Assembly (NCBI RefSeq): GCF_003600685.1
Contig: NZ_CP032084.1
Location: 4,278,001-4,342,000, forward strand
Direction of reading: 5' to 3'
DNA from: Achromobacter sp. B7
Lineage (GTDB): Bacteria; Pseudomonadota; Gammaproteobacteria; Burkholderiales; Burkholderiaceae_B
DNA length: 64,000 nt
Shown here: positions 1 to 7,545 of the stretch, piece after piece
Numbering within the stretch: position 1 is the stretch's first letter
How the letters are laid out: each line of letters starts with the position of its first letter
Program-made: the position numbers and the translations under genes
The notes under the pieces: generated by a model
What the model was told of the DNA's origin: nothing
Seen by the model: only the letters and a program-made list of their open reading frames with translations
Database searches by the model: none

Positions 1-165
1 AACGTCTACGGCACGACGTTCAAGGCGCTGATCAACGAAGAATTCGGCGACGGCATCATGAGCGCCATCGACTTCAAGATGGACCTGTCGCGCGAAGCCG
101 ACCCGAAGGGCGACCGCGTGCAGATCGTGATGAGCGGCAAATTCCTGCCGTACAAGACGTATTAA
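1..165 (+). CDS. cynS: Cyanate hydratase (cyanase), C-terminal part
   Basis: The gene runs in from the left edge, so only its last 54 codons are visible. The peptide starts [19 protein letters not shown], continues with an SAIDFKMDL segment and ends FLPYKTY. This matches the conserved C-terminal catalytic domain of cyanase, which normally reads like [20 protein letters not shown]. Cyanase is a soluble decamer that converts cyanate and bicarbonate to ammonia and carbon dioxide; the catalytic Arg and Glu lie upstream of the visible part. It ends in TAA and faces pdxY convergently across about 160 bases. The family call is secure, but the N-terminus cannot be checked. Confidence 0.9.
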   Translation, partial: NVYGTTFKALINEEFGDGIMSAIDFKMDLSREADPKGDRVQIVMSGKFLPYKTY

Positions 166-295
166 GGGATTGCGCCGCAGCGTTGCTGGGTAGCGGGCTG
201 CGGCTGTGGCTGCGGCAGGGCTTGGCCGTGGGCTCGCGGCTGCGGCTGCGGCTTGGCGACTGAGCCTCGGCTTGGGCGCCAGGGGTCGGCGTATC

Positions 296-340
296 GCCTA
301 CCCTTCCGCCGCCTACCCTTCCACCGCCTACCCCTCCACC
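296..340. repeat. 15-bp tandem repeat, three units, carrying the pdxY stop codon
   Basis: Three adjacent 15-bp units (296-310, 311-325, 326-340) read GCCTACCCTTCCGCC, GCCTACCCTTCCACC and GCCTACCCCTCCACC. On the minus strand each unit reads a short Val/Ala-Glu-Gly motif followed by TAG in the pdxY frame. The last codons and stop of pdxY are therefore present three times, and only the first copy is translated. The stretch from 166 to 295 is GC-rich low-complexity DNA with no gene that I can support. Confidence 0.85.
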
Positions 341-1191
341 GCCAGCTCTTCCCAGCCCAGCTCGCGCGTGCGCTGTAGCGCGGCCGTGACCTCGTCGGCC
401 GCCTCGCGCACCGCGTCCACCAGATCCAGCCCGGTCAATAGCCGGGCGGTGACGCTGGCCATGAACACGTCGCCGGTGCCGTGCACCGACGGCGGGATGG
501 CGATTTCCGGATGCGTCACGACGCTGACCTTGTCCTGCGTCACCACCGCCAGCTGCAAGGTCCCGGGCGCCGCCGCCATCGGCGCCGCGCTGGTCACGAC
601 AATCCATGTCGGCCCCAGCGCCATCAGCTCGCGCGCCGCCGCCGCCACCTCGTCCAGCGTCGACAACGCCCGGCCCACCAGCATTTCCAGTTCGAAATGG
701 TTCGGCGTCATGCCGTCGGCCAAGGGCACCAGCAGGTCGCGGTATTGCGCGACCAGGCCCGCGTCCACATACAGCCCGTCGTTGCGGTCGCCCATGACCG
801 GGTCGATGTGCACGCGCACGTCCGGCCGCGCGGCGCGTAGCGCGGGCAGCCAGGCGGCAAGCAGATCCGCTTGCCCCGGCTGCCCCAGGTAGCCGCACAC
901 CACGGCGCGCGCCACGCGCGTCACGCCGCGTTCGTCCAGCCCTTTCAACAGGCCGGCGAACCAGTCCAGCGGCACCGCCCCGCCATGCAGCGTGGGATAG
1001 TGCGGCGTGTTGCTAAGAAGCACCGTCGGCACCGCGATGGCTCGCAGCCCGGCGCGGCGAAAGATCGGCATGGCCGCGTTGTTGCCCACGTAGCCATAGA
1101 CCACTTGGGACTGGATCGAAATTATGTCCACCTGCGCGGTGGTGGCAGGCAACGCTGCGCCGGCGGTAAGGGCAGCGGAGATGACGGTCAT
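328..1191 (-). CDS. pdxY: Pyridoxal kinase PdxY
   Basis: The 287-residue product matches the usual PdxY length of about 286. PdxY phosphorylates pyridoxal to pyridoxal 5'-phosphate in the vitamin B6 salvage pathway in the cytosol. It belongs to the PfkB/ribokinase superfamily. Visible signatures are an N-terminal IISIQSQVVYGYVGN segment, HIDPVMGD and MTPNHFELEML in the middle, and HGTGDVF near the C-terminus, where the Asp is the catalytic base. An upstream extension to 1374 is open but lacks similarity, so the ATG at 1191 is preferred. The gene converges on cynS. Its 3' end lies inside a 15-bp tandem repeat that duplicates the final codons and stop. Confidence 0.93.
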   Translation of the reverse strand: MTVISAALTAGAALPATTAQVDIISIQSQVVYGYVGNNAAMPIFRRAGLRAIAVPTVLLSNTPHYPTLHGGAVPLDWFAGLLKGLDERGVTRVARAVVCGYLGQPGQADLLAAWLPALRAARPDVRVHIDPVMGDRNDGLYVDAGLVAQYRDLLVPLADGMTPNHFELEMLVGRALSTLDEVAAAARELMALGPTWIVVTSAAPMAAAPGTLQLAVVTQDKVSVVTHPEIAIPPSVHGTGDVFMASVTARLLTGLDLVDAVREAADEVTAALQRTRELGWEELAVEG

Positions 1192-1249
1192 ACGGCGGGC
1201 TCCTGACGGAACAAAGTTGCATGCGGCGTAGCGCCGGCTGTGCAACATT

Positions 1250-1783
1250 CTAGTCCCGCGCGGCGCCATCGACGGCAGCGGCCGATCCCTCCCGCGCTCC
1301 GCCCTGGCCGGCGGCGGCCAGCCAATCGGCGCCGTCGCGTATCGCTTTGGCCATGGCTCCCAGATGCGGCGCATAGGGATAGGCGGACGACGCGGTGACG
1401 CGGCACTGCCGCATGTCGGGATGCGCGGTATTTAGCAGGTATTGAAAGCCGCCAGACGTGGCCGGCACGCGCAGCAGCAAGGACTGGCCGCTGGCCACCC
1501 AGGCGTCGCCTATCGCGCGAGTGGCGCGCAGGTCCGTCTGCCCGGGCGCGGGGGCGTCGGCCACGCTGACCGAACGGCCGGGCGTCGTCACCGACAGCAG
1601 CTGATAGCCGCGCGGCAAGGCGTCGGGGTGCGTCACCTCGGCCAACACCAGCCGCGCCAACACCGCCGCCGCCGGGCTGGCCTCCAGCACGATGACCGGC
1701 ACGCCCGCGCCATGCCAGCGGCCAGGCGGGCAGGCGCGCGGCTGTAGATCGCCGGCATTGCTCAAGCGCCACAGCAGCATCAT
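1250..1783 (-). CDS. RES-domain toxin (NAD-degrading toxin of a ParS/RES module)
   Basis: The 177-residue protein begins MMLLWRLSNAGDLQ and contains RWHGAGVPVIVLEASPAAA and LPRGYQLLSV, the typical N-terminal pattern of RES-domain proteins, named for conserved Arg, Glu and Ser. Characterised RES toxins consume NAD+ and arrest growth; this activity is known for the family and not shown here. The ATG overlaps the TGA of the preceding antitoxin gene as ATGA, indicating translational coupling. A longer frame reaches 2026, but the coupled start fits the family. It is the last gene of the long leftward block, about 60 bases before pdxY on the same strand. Confidence 0.82.
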   Translation of the reverse strand: MMLLWRLSNAGDLQPRACPPGRWHGAGVPVIVLEASPAAAVLARLVLAEVTHPDALPRGYQLLSVTTPGRSVSVADAPAPGQTDLRATRAIGDAWVASGQSLLLRVPATSGGFQYLLNTAHPDMRQCRVTASSAYPYAPHLGAMAKAIRDGADWLAAAGQGGAREGSAAAVDGAARD

Positions 1784-2355
1784 GGTCCGTTGCCTTCGTC
1801 GATATCGATCAGCCAGCTTTCGATGAACCCGGCATAGCGCCCGTGCTGGCACAGCAGCAACGGCACCCGGCCCAGCAGCCGGCGCTTGGGGCTGCGCAGC
1901 CAGCGCTGCCCCTCGTCCCGGCCGCCGAACACCAGCTCGGCCAACCAGACCACCCGAAGCGCCCGATACAGCACCCGCAGGTCGGACACGTCCAGGCCGA
2001 ATGCCAGGCCGGGCTCCGGTGGGCATAACGGCACCAGCGGAAACCAGCGCGCCAAGTCGTCCGGGAACGTCTGCCGCAACGCCTGCAACAGCGGGGCAGC
2101 GCCCTGCAACGTAGACGGTGCCCGCGTCGTGCCCAGGGCCTGCGTCAGCCGCCAGTCCAACGCCAGCGTGACGCCGTGGTCAGCTGCTGACGCAGCGCCG
2201 GGCGGCGCGTGGATCACCGTGCTTGCCGGCGCATCGTCCACGGCAACCGGCCGCTTACGGAGCGCGGGCGACGGAGGCCGGGCCGGGCGTTGCCGCCGTG
2301 CTTTGCTCGAATGCGGCGTTGAGTGCCGCGCCATCGATGCTGACGGTTCCGGCAT
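1780..2355 (-). CDS. ParS/MbcA-type antitoxin (DUF2384 toxin-binding domain)
   Basis: The C-terminal half carries the motif ELVFGGRDEGQRWLRSPKRR followed by GRVPLLLCQ, the toxin-binding signature of Xre/MbcA/ParS antitoxins. It is paired with a RES toxin through a 4-base ATGA overlap, so it should neutralise that toxin. The N-terminal 60 residues are Pro/Arg-rich and show no clear helix-turn-helix. The ATG at 2355 is preceded by GGAGGG at good distance but lies 100 bases inside the upstream parvulin gene. A later in-frame GTG near 2242 is an alternative, so the start is uncertain. Placement at the end of the TPS operon suggests co-transcription with it. Confidence 0.75.
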   Translation of the reverse strand: MPEPSASMARHSTPHSSKARRQRPARPPSPALRKRPVAVDDAPASTVIHAPPGAASAADHGVTLALDWRLTQALGTTRAPSTLQGAAPLLQALRQTFPDDLARWFPLVPLCPPEPGLAFGLDVSDLRVLYRALRVVWLAELVFGGRDEGQRWLRSPKRRLLGRVPLLLCQHGRYAGFIESWLIDIDEGNGP

Positions 2356-3394
2356 TCAGCAAGCCCTCCATGTAGGCCCGTGCGGCCAGTTCCTGACGTT
2401 GGCTGCGCAGCGCGACGCGCAGTTGCTGGCTGACCTGGTCGAACGGCGTCACGCCGGCCGGTTGCAACGCCGTCAGCTTCAAAATGTGAAAGCCGGCCGC
2501 CGACTGCACCGGCGCCGACACATCGCCCGCCTTCATCTGCTGGACCACCGGACGCATTTCAGGCGTCAATTGCGCCAGGGGCACGAAGCCGATGTCACCG
2601 CCTTGCGCGCGCGTGGTCTCGTCTCGGGAATTGGCCTGCGCCAGCGCCGCGAAGTCGGCCTTGGGCGCCTGCGCGCGGCGGACCAGGTCCTGCGCCTGCT
2701 TGCGCGCAGCGGCAACGGCGTCGGCATCGCCCAGCGGCGCGGGCAGGAAGATCTGGCTGACGTGGTACTGCGCGGGCACGGCCAGCTGCGGCTTGGCGCG
2801 TTCGTACGCCGCTTGCAGGTCGGCGTTGGTGGGGTAGCCGTCCGGCGCGCGGCTGACCGACTCCAGATAGCTTTGCATCACGATGCGTTCCTCGGCCGCC
2901 TGCACCGCACGGCGGATTTCCGGCTGATCCTGCCAGCCCTGCGCGCGCGCCTGTTCGATCAGCGCCTTCTCTGCCAGCCGGGCACGCAGCCATTGCTCGA
3001 GCCCCGCCCGGTTGTCCTGCAACTGCTGGCGCGCTTGCGGCGGCAAGGCCTGCAATTGCCGCAGCAGCTCATCGCGATCCACGCGTACGGCGCCCAGCGT
3101 CGCGATGGCCGTGGCCGGTTGGGGCTGGGGCGAGTTTGCTTGCGGCTTGGCGGTGGCGTTGGCGGATGGCGTGGCGGTGGCTGCCGTGGCGGCGAGCGTT
3201 CGGGCCTTCGCCGAGCCGGGTGCGGGAGCGGGGGCCGCCGCCGATGCAGGAGCGGCGGCCGCAGCCGTGGGCGACGCCTCGCTGCTTTGCGCATCCTTGC
3301 CGCGCATCAACGCAACGGCGCCCGCCAGCACGGCGATCAGCAACACCGCCGCCGTGACGCGCAGCGGTTTGTTGGCGGTCAGGGTCTGGTTCAT
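2255..3394 (-). CDS. Parvulin-type peptidyl-prolyl isomerase, EpsD-like, exported
   Basis: The 379-residue protein has an N-terminal membrane anchor or signal (VTAAVLLIAVLAGAVAL), an Ala/Pro-rich linker to about residue 110, a SurA-like helical domain and a rotamase domain around residues 205-305 (AQYHVSQIFLPAP, GGDIGFVPLAQLTPEM, GFHILKLTAL). EpsD-family parvulins act in the periplasm. In Bordetella pertussis the parvulin Par27 chaperones filamentous haemagglutinin, so a role in keeping the 4265-residue exoprotein of this locus unfolded is plausible; that link is inference. It follows the YbjN-like gene by 26 bases. Its 3' end is overlapped by the antitoxin frame. Confidence 0.85.
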   Translation of the reverse strand: MNQTLTANKPLRVTAAVLLIAVLAGAVALMRGKDAQSSEASPTAAAAAPASAAAPAPAPGSAKARTLAATAATATPSANATAKPQANSPQPQPATAIATLGAVRVDRDELLRQLQALPPQARQQLQDNRAGLEQWLRARLAEKALIEQARAQGWQDQPEIRRAVQAAEERIVMQSYLESVSRAPDGYPTNADLQAAYERAKPQLAVPAQYHVSQIFLPAPLGDADAVAAARKQAQDLVRRAQAPKADFAALAQANSRDETTRAQGGDIGFVPLAQLTPEMRPVVQQMKAGDVSAPVQSAAGFHILKLTALQPAGVTPFDQVSQQLRVALRSQRQELAARAYMEGLLNAGTVSIDGAALNAAFEQSTAATPGPASVARAP

Positions 3395-3420
3395 GGTTCT
3401 ATCCCTTCAGGCAATCCACG

Positions 3421-3894
3421 TTACGCAGTCGCCAACGAGTCGGCCGGCGTTTCCAACGCATTGACGTCCCCCTGCGGCGACGCATTGGCGCGCAGGAACA
3501 GCAGGAACTCTTGCAGCAAGCGGTCCCACAATTCCGTCGTGGCGCGCAGATACGATTCCGACACGCCGCCCGCCACGATCACGTCCAGCTCCAGCACCAG
3601 GAACACGCCTTGCACCGTCAGCCGGGCAAAGCGCTTTTCCACGTTCCAGCGCTCTGCCAGGCCGGCGGGCACGTCACCCTGCACGCGCAGCGCGCAGCTC
3701 AGCGTGTAGTCCAGAAAATGCCCGTCCTCTTGGGCGGGGTTGCCCATGCGGGCGGCAAAACCCACGCCCTGGCTGGCGCTTAGCAACTGCACCATGCCGT
3801 TCTGCTCGGACAGCGTGACGCGGTAGCCCACGGATTGCAGCAACGCTTGCAGGCGTTCGGCATCGACATCAAGAATCAAGCTGGTTTCGGTCAT
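3421..3894 (-). CDS. YbjN-like protein
   Basis: The product has 157 residues from an ATG at 3894 that is preceded by AGGACC. The sequence (SLILDVDAERLQALLQSVGY, then FAARMGNPAQ and FLDYTLSCALRV) follows the YbjN/DUF1790 alpha-beta pattern, a type III secretion chaperone-like fold that binds partner proteins. No signal peptide is visible, so it is probably cytosolic. It lies between the coiled-coil gene and the parvulin gene in one operon, which suggests a handling or chaperone role for a secreted product. Its partner and substrate cannot be read from sequence. The in-frame TTG at 3945 is a less likely start. Confidence 0.7.
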   Translation of the reverse strand: MTETSLILDVDAERLQALLQSVGYRVTLSEQNGMVQLLSASQGVGFAARMGNPAQEDGHFLDYTLSCALRVQGDVPAGLAERWNVEKRFARLTVQGVFLVLELDVIVAGGVSESYLRATTELWDRLLQEFLLFLRANASPQGDVNALETPADSLATA

Positions 3895-3951
3895 TCTTAG
3901 GGTCCTGAAAAATGGGGAAGCAATCGGAGGAAGCAATTCGGGCAAGCAAGG

Positions 3952-4650
3952 CTACGGGCGCGACGTTGCAGCGGCTTGACTGCCAGCCACCTGCGCGTCG
4001 TACAGCTGATCGCCATAGGCCTGCGCCTGCTCTTCGAACTGCACGCGGGCCTTGCCGGCAAAGGGCTGCTTGATGGCCAGGATGTCGCCCGTGCTGATGC
4101 CTTCGTAGGCGTTCAGAATTTCTTTGCCCGCCTCGTACATCTGGCGGTTCTTGGCCACGCAGGTCTTGATGTCCGCATCGCGCAGCGCCACCGTGCGGGC
4201 CAGCGCGGCGCGCTCCGCTTCCTTGGCGCGCGACAAGGTCAAGAGCTCGTCGTACGCGCCCTTGAACTTGCCCAGCTGTGCCTGGCTGGCCGCGACTTGC
4301 GACTGCGCGGCTTGCGCCACGGCGTCCTGTTGCCCGGCAAGCTTTTCGGCCTGGCCACGGGTCTTGGCCAACTGCGCGCGCAGCGACTCCAGTTCTTTCT
4401 GCGCCGCGTCGCGTTGCGTTTCCGCCGCCGTCTTGGCCGCGTTGATCTGCGCCTGCTCGCTTTGCAGCTGCTGTAGCTGCTGCGTGGTGCTGCGCAGCTG
4501 CGCGCGCAGGCGCTCTTCCATGCTTTCGGCCCGCGCGCCGCCCGCCACGCTCAAGCCGGCCGCGCACAAGGCCACGGCCGCCGCCAAGCGCCGCCCGCGT
4601 CCCGTCGTGGCCGCGTGGCGGGATTCATCCCAAACGGTATGCATGTCCAT
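3952..4650 (-). CDS. Exported coiled-coil protein of unknown function
   Basis: A 232-residue product starts at the ATG at 4650; a second ATG at 4644 and an upstream TTG at 4677 are possible. After a signal-like stretch (AAAVALCAAGLSVAGGARA) a long heptad-rich coiled coil runs from about residue 45 to 165 and is rich in Gln, Ala and Glu (STTQQLQQLQSEQAQINAAK). A short C-terminal region follows with one Cys (DIKTCVAKN). It sits 4 bases from the porin gene, so it is tightly coupled to it. A periplasmic scaffold or chaperone is a guess from context; I do not recognise a named family. Confidence 0.65.
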   Translation of the reverse strand: MDMHTVWDESRHAATTGRGRRLAAAVALCAAGLSVAGGARAESMEERLRAQLRSTTQQLQQLQSEQAQINAAKTAAETQRDAAQKELESLRAQLAKTRGQAEKLAGQQDAVAQAAQSQVAASQAQLGKFKGAYDELLTLSRAKEAERAALARTVALRDADIKTCVAKNRQMYEAGKEILNAYEGISTGDILAIKQPFAGKARVQFEEQAQAYGDQLYDAQVAGSQAAATSRP

Positions 4651-4654
4651 GGCC

Positions 4655-6349
4655 TTAGAACCTGGCGTTGATTTCAAACTGCATCGTGTCGATGGCCAAG
4701 GGCGGACCGTAGATCTCCTTGGTGCTCATCCAGCGGAACACGCCATACACGTTCTTTTCGAACGCGTAGCCCGCCCCGATGTAGTAGCCGCGCGCGTTGG
4801 TGCCGCCCTGGTGGAACGACGAATCGTTGTAGGCGTCGGGCAGCGCGTCCGGCTGGATGTACTTGTAGCCAACAAAGGCCAGCCAATCGCCCTTGTCCTT
4901 CAGGTCATACGAGCGCCCCAGCGTGGCTTGCAGCATCCAGGCGTTGGGGCCGCTTTCGATATCGCCGTTGTCGCCGAAGTTATTGACGATGTAGCCTTGC
5001 GAGCGGCTTGCCATCTTGCTCTTGCTGTAGGCCAGGTTACGGATGTAGTTACCGTTCAGGCGCAGGCCCAGGCCGTCGAACACGCGCGTGTCCCAACGCA
5101 GGTTCAGGTCCAGCAGATCGAACTTGGACGCCAGGCCCACGTATTGCGGCTGCGGCGTGTCGGCCGGGTTCAGCGGGTTGGGCGCGATGTTGCGCAGCAG
5201 GAACAGCGTGTTGCCCTTTTGCATGAACGCCGGGCGCGACCAGTCGGTGTCGCAGCTTTCAGCACCCGCCCACGGCGAACATGAACTGGATCGCTTGCCC
5301 GCGATGTTGTCGAAGTGGTAGTAGGCCAACGCGCCGCGCAGGCTGTTCTGGTTGTTGATCTTCCAGTCTGCGCCCACCTGCCCGCCCAGCAGCCATTTGT
5401 TTTCCGTTTCGCCTTCGCTCATCGACGATGAGCTCCAGCCGTTGTTCGCGTATTCCGTCGCGAACGCGCCCAGCGTGCCGAACAGCGTCACGTCGCGGCC
5501 TTGCAGCGGCTGCTTGAAGATGGCGGCGATACCGTCAAAGTTCAGATCGTTGGAGAACAGCGTGTCGGTCGATTCGAACGGGTTGGCGATGCGCCCGCCG
5601 GTTACCGTGGCCCACTTGGCCGGGCGATAGGTCAGGTAGGCCTGGTCCAGCCAGATGTCCTTCTTGCCCATGCCGCCGCCCAGCGTCTGCGACGTGGATA
5701 CCGGGCTGTCGTCGCTGCCGGTGGCCAGGCGGATGCCGGCCGTCCAGGCCTCGGAGATTTCCGCGCGCACGCCCAGGCGGGCGCGGATGCGCAGCTGGTT
5801 GCGGCGGTCTTCGCGCGTGTTCAGCATGGGCGGATAGCCGCCGTTGGTGTTGGGGTTGACGTCGTACGGCCCATTGGCGTTCAGCTTGGCGAAGTCGGTG
5901 ATTTCATTGCTGTTGCCGCCGTTGTACAGGCGCGATTCATCGCGCACGCGCACGTCGCCTTCCACCGTAATGCGCGATACCCAATCCGGAAACGTATTGG
6001 GTTGCGCCCAGTTTTCTTCCTTGGCCTGCACCATGACTTCCGCCTTGACCTCGTCGCGAATCTGATCGCGCACGGTCTGGGGAATGTAGGGCACGCGCAC
6101 ATCGCCGGCCTGCGCCACGGCGGCGCCCCGGTCGGGCGTGGCCTGGCGGGCCGCCTTGGCTTCGGCTTCCGCCTGCGCGACCAGCGCATTGGCCTGTTCG
6201 GGCTTGAGCACGCCTTGCTGCACCAGCAGGCGGATCAGGTTGATGGTGGCGTTCTCGGACGGCGCGGGCGCGCTGTGCGCCGGCAGGCAGGCGGCACCCG
6301 CCACGGCCAGCGCCAGCGATGCCGCCAACCGGTTCAAAGGGAACTTCAT
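4655..6349 (-). CDS. Putative outer-membrane porin (Porin_5 type)
   Basis: The 564-residue protein has a signal peptide (LAASLALAVAGAACLPAHSA). Next comes a helical region typical of this porin group (INLIRLLVQQGVLKPEQANA, then Ala/Glu-rich), and then a beta-barrel with many alternating aromatic strands. It ends in Phe (MQFEINARF), the usual signature for Bam-dependent insertion. A Cys pair is visible in one loop (SCSPWAGAESC). It lies between tonB-like and coiled-coil genes in the operon. The substrate is unknown. Its location in a TonB/ExbBD block raises the possibility that it is a partner of the energised complex, but it has no plug domain and is not a TonB-dependent receptor. Confidence 0.85.
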   Translation of the reverse strand: MKFPLNRLAASLALAVAGAACLPAHSAPAPSENATINLIRLLVQQGVLKPEQANALVAQAEAEAKAARQATPDRGAAVAQAGDVRVPYIPQTVRDQIRDEVKAEVMVQAKEENWAQPNTFPDWVSRITVEGDVRVRDESRLYNGGNSNEITDFAKLNANGPYDVNPNTNGGYPPMLNTREDRRNQLRIRARLGVRAEISEAWTAGIRLATGSDDSPVSTSQTLGGGMGKKDIWLDQAYLTYRPAKWATVTGGRIANPFESTDTLFSNDLNFDGIAAIFKQPLQGRDVTLFGTLGAFATEYANNGWSSSSMSEGETENKWLLGGQVGADWKINNQNSLRGALAYYHFDNIAGKRSSSCSPWAGAESCDTDWSRPAFMQKGNTLFLLRNIAPNPLNPADTPQPQYVGLASKFDLLDLNLRWDTRVFDGLGLRLNGNYIRNLAYSKSKMASRSQGYIVNNFGDNGDIESGPNAWMLQATLGRSYDLKDKGDWLAFVGYKYIQPDALPDAYNDSSFHQGGTNARGYYIGAGYAFEKNVYGVFRWMSTKEIYGPPLAIDTMQFEINARF

Positions 6350-6385
6350 GCTGTTGTCACTCCAGGATCAATTCAATTTGGGACA

Positions 6386-7099
6386 TCAAGACGGGCGGCG
6401 GCCAGTCAGCGACGCGCGGATGGGCATGTTGGCCGAGGCCGGCGGGCGCTCGTCCAGCCCGGGCACCGCGCGCAAGGCGGCGATCACGCGCGCATCGACG
6501 TCGGCATCGCCGCTGCCGCGCGTCAATTCCACGCGGGTGATCTGGCCGGCTGCCGTCAGCCAGATGTTGGCTTGCAGGCGGAAGGTCAGGTTGCGGGTGC
6601 GTTCGTCTTCGCGCAGGATCTTTTGCAGCGCATAGGCCAGGTACTGGCTGTAGGTGGCATTGCCCGCGCGGCCACCGCCGCCGCCCGACATGCCCTTGCC
6701 CTGCCCCGCGCCGATGTTGAAGGCGTCGCTGCCGGCTTGCGCATCGCCGTCGATCTGCATCGGGTTGGCCAGGTCGTCGGCCGGACGCGGCGGCGCCTCG
6801 TCCTGCGGCTTGGGCGGTTCGGGCGTGGGCTGCGGCTCGGGCTCGGGCGTGGCCACGGGCTCTTCCTTGGGAGGCTCGGTTTCGGGCGGCTTCTCGGGTT
6901 CGGGTGGCGGTGGCGGCGGCGGGGGCAGCGGGATGATGGCGGTGACCTTGGGCGCATCGCGCCGGACACCGGACATATCGTTGGCCCAGCGCCAAAGCGC
7001 ATAGGCCGCCACGACGGCCGCCACCGCCACGGCCGCCAGCTTCAGCCAGCGGCGCGCCGGATGCGGCCCGCGCAAGGGATCGGATGCGTGTTGCGACAT
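6386..7099 (-). CDS. TonB-family energy transducer
   Basis: This 237-residue protein has the three-part TonB layout. A single N-terminal membrane helix (LKLAAVAVAAVVAAYALW, about residues 20-37) is followed by a Pro/Glu spacer with an eight-Pro run (residues about 58-115). A C-terminal TonB-like domain contains LQANIWLTAAGQITRVELTR, SGDADVDARVIAAL and a final Arg-rich tail. TonB couples the proton-motive force harvested by ExbB/ExbD to outer-membrane transport. The gene follows exbD by 16 bases. The C-terminal domain is of the divergent type also present in the STN protein at 25967-26650. No TonB-dependent receptor lies nearby, which is odd. Confidence 0.85.
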   Translation of the reverse strand: MSQHASDPLRGPHPARRWLKLAAVAVAAVVAAYALWRWANDMSGVRRDAPKVTAIIPLPPPPPPPPEPEKPPETEPPKEEPVATPEPEPQPTPEPPKPQDEAPPRPADDLANPMQIDGDAQAGSDAFNIGAGQGKGMSGGGGGRAGNATYSQYLAYALQKILREDERTRNLTFRLQANIWLTAAGQITRVELTRGSGDADVDARVIAALRAVPGLDERPPASANMPIRASLTGRRPS

Positions 7100-7115
7100 G
7101 ACGTGGTTCCCGGCC

Positions 7116-7535
7116 CTATTGCGGCTTGCCGGTAACCAGGCCGACCTGCGCAAGCTCCAGGCGACGCAGCAGGTCCAGCACTTCCACCACCTTCTGGTAC
7201 TGCACGGCGGCGTCGCCGCGCACAATCACCGGGAAGTCGGGGTTCAGTGCTTTCTCGGTACGCAGCCGGTCTTCCAGTTCGGGCAAGGTGACGGGGTAGG
7301 CGTCCAGGAACACCTGGCCGGCGTCGTTGACGGAAATCGCCTTGGTCTTGGGCTGCGACAACGCCATGGTGGAACTGGCCTTGGGCAGGTTGACCTTGAT
7401 GCCGGCGATCTGCGCGGTGGCGGTCAGGATGAACATGACCAGCACAACCATCAGCACATCGACCAGCGGCGTGATGTTGATGCCGTCGACGGGCGCGTCG
7501 TCATCATCGTCCTGGGAAGTGGATACGGAAGCCAT
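7116..7535 (-). CDS. ExbD/TolR-family proton-channel subunit
   Basis: The 139-residue product is the usual length for ExbD. It has an acidic N-terminus (QDDDDDAPVDGINITPLVDV), one transmembrane helix (VLMVVLVMFILTATAQIAG) with the membrane-embedded Asp at the conserved D-V-L-M-V position, and a periplasmic domain with VIVRGDAAVQYQKVVEVLDL. It partners the ExbB domain of the upstream gene, 10 bases away, and the TonB-like protein downstream. The start ATG at 7535 is chosen because the longer frame to 7814 only reads through the preceding gene. Confidence 0.92.
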   Translation of the reverse strand: MASVSTSQDDDDDAPVDGINITPLVDVLMVVLVMFILTATAQIAGIKVNLPKASSTMALSQPKTKAISVNDAGQVFLDAYPVTLPELEDRLRTEKALNPDFPVIVRGDAAVQYQKVVEVLDLLRRLELAQVGLVTGKPQ

Positions 7536-7545
7536 GCTGTGCTCC

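Noticed and set aside
1886..3709. 607-codon plus-strand frame opposite the parvulin and YbjN genes
   Set aside because: The product is Arg-rich with no domain, and the opposite strand has two clear families.
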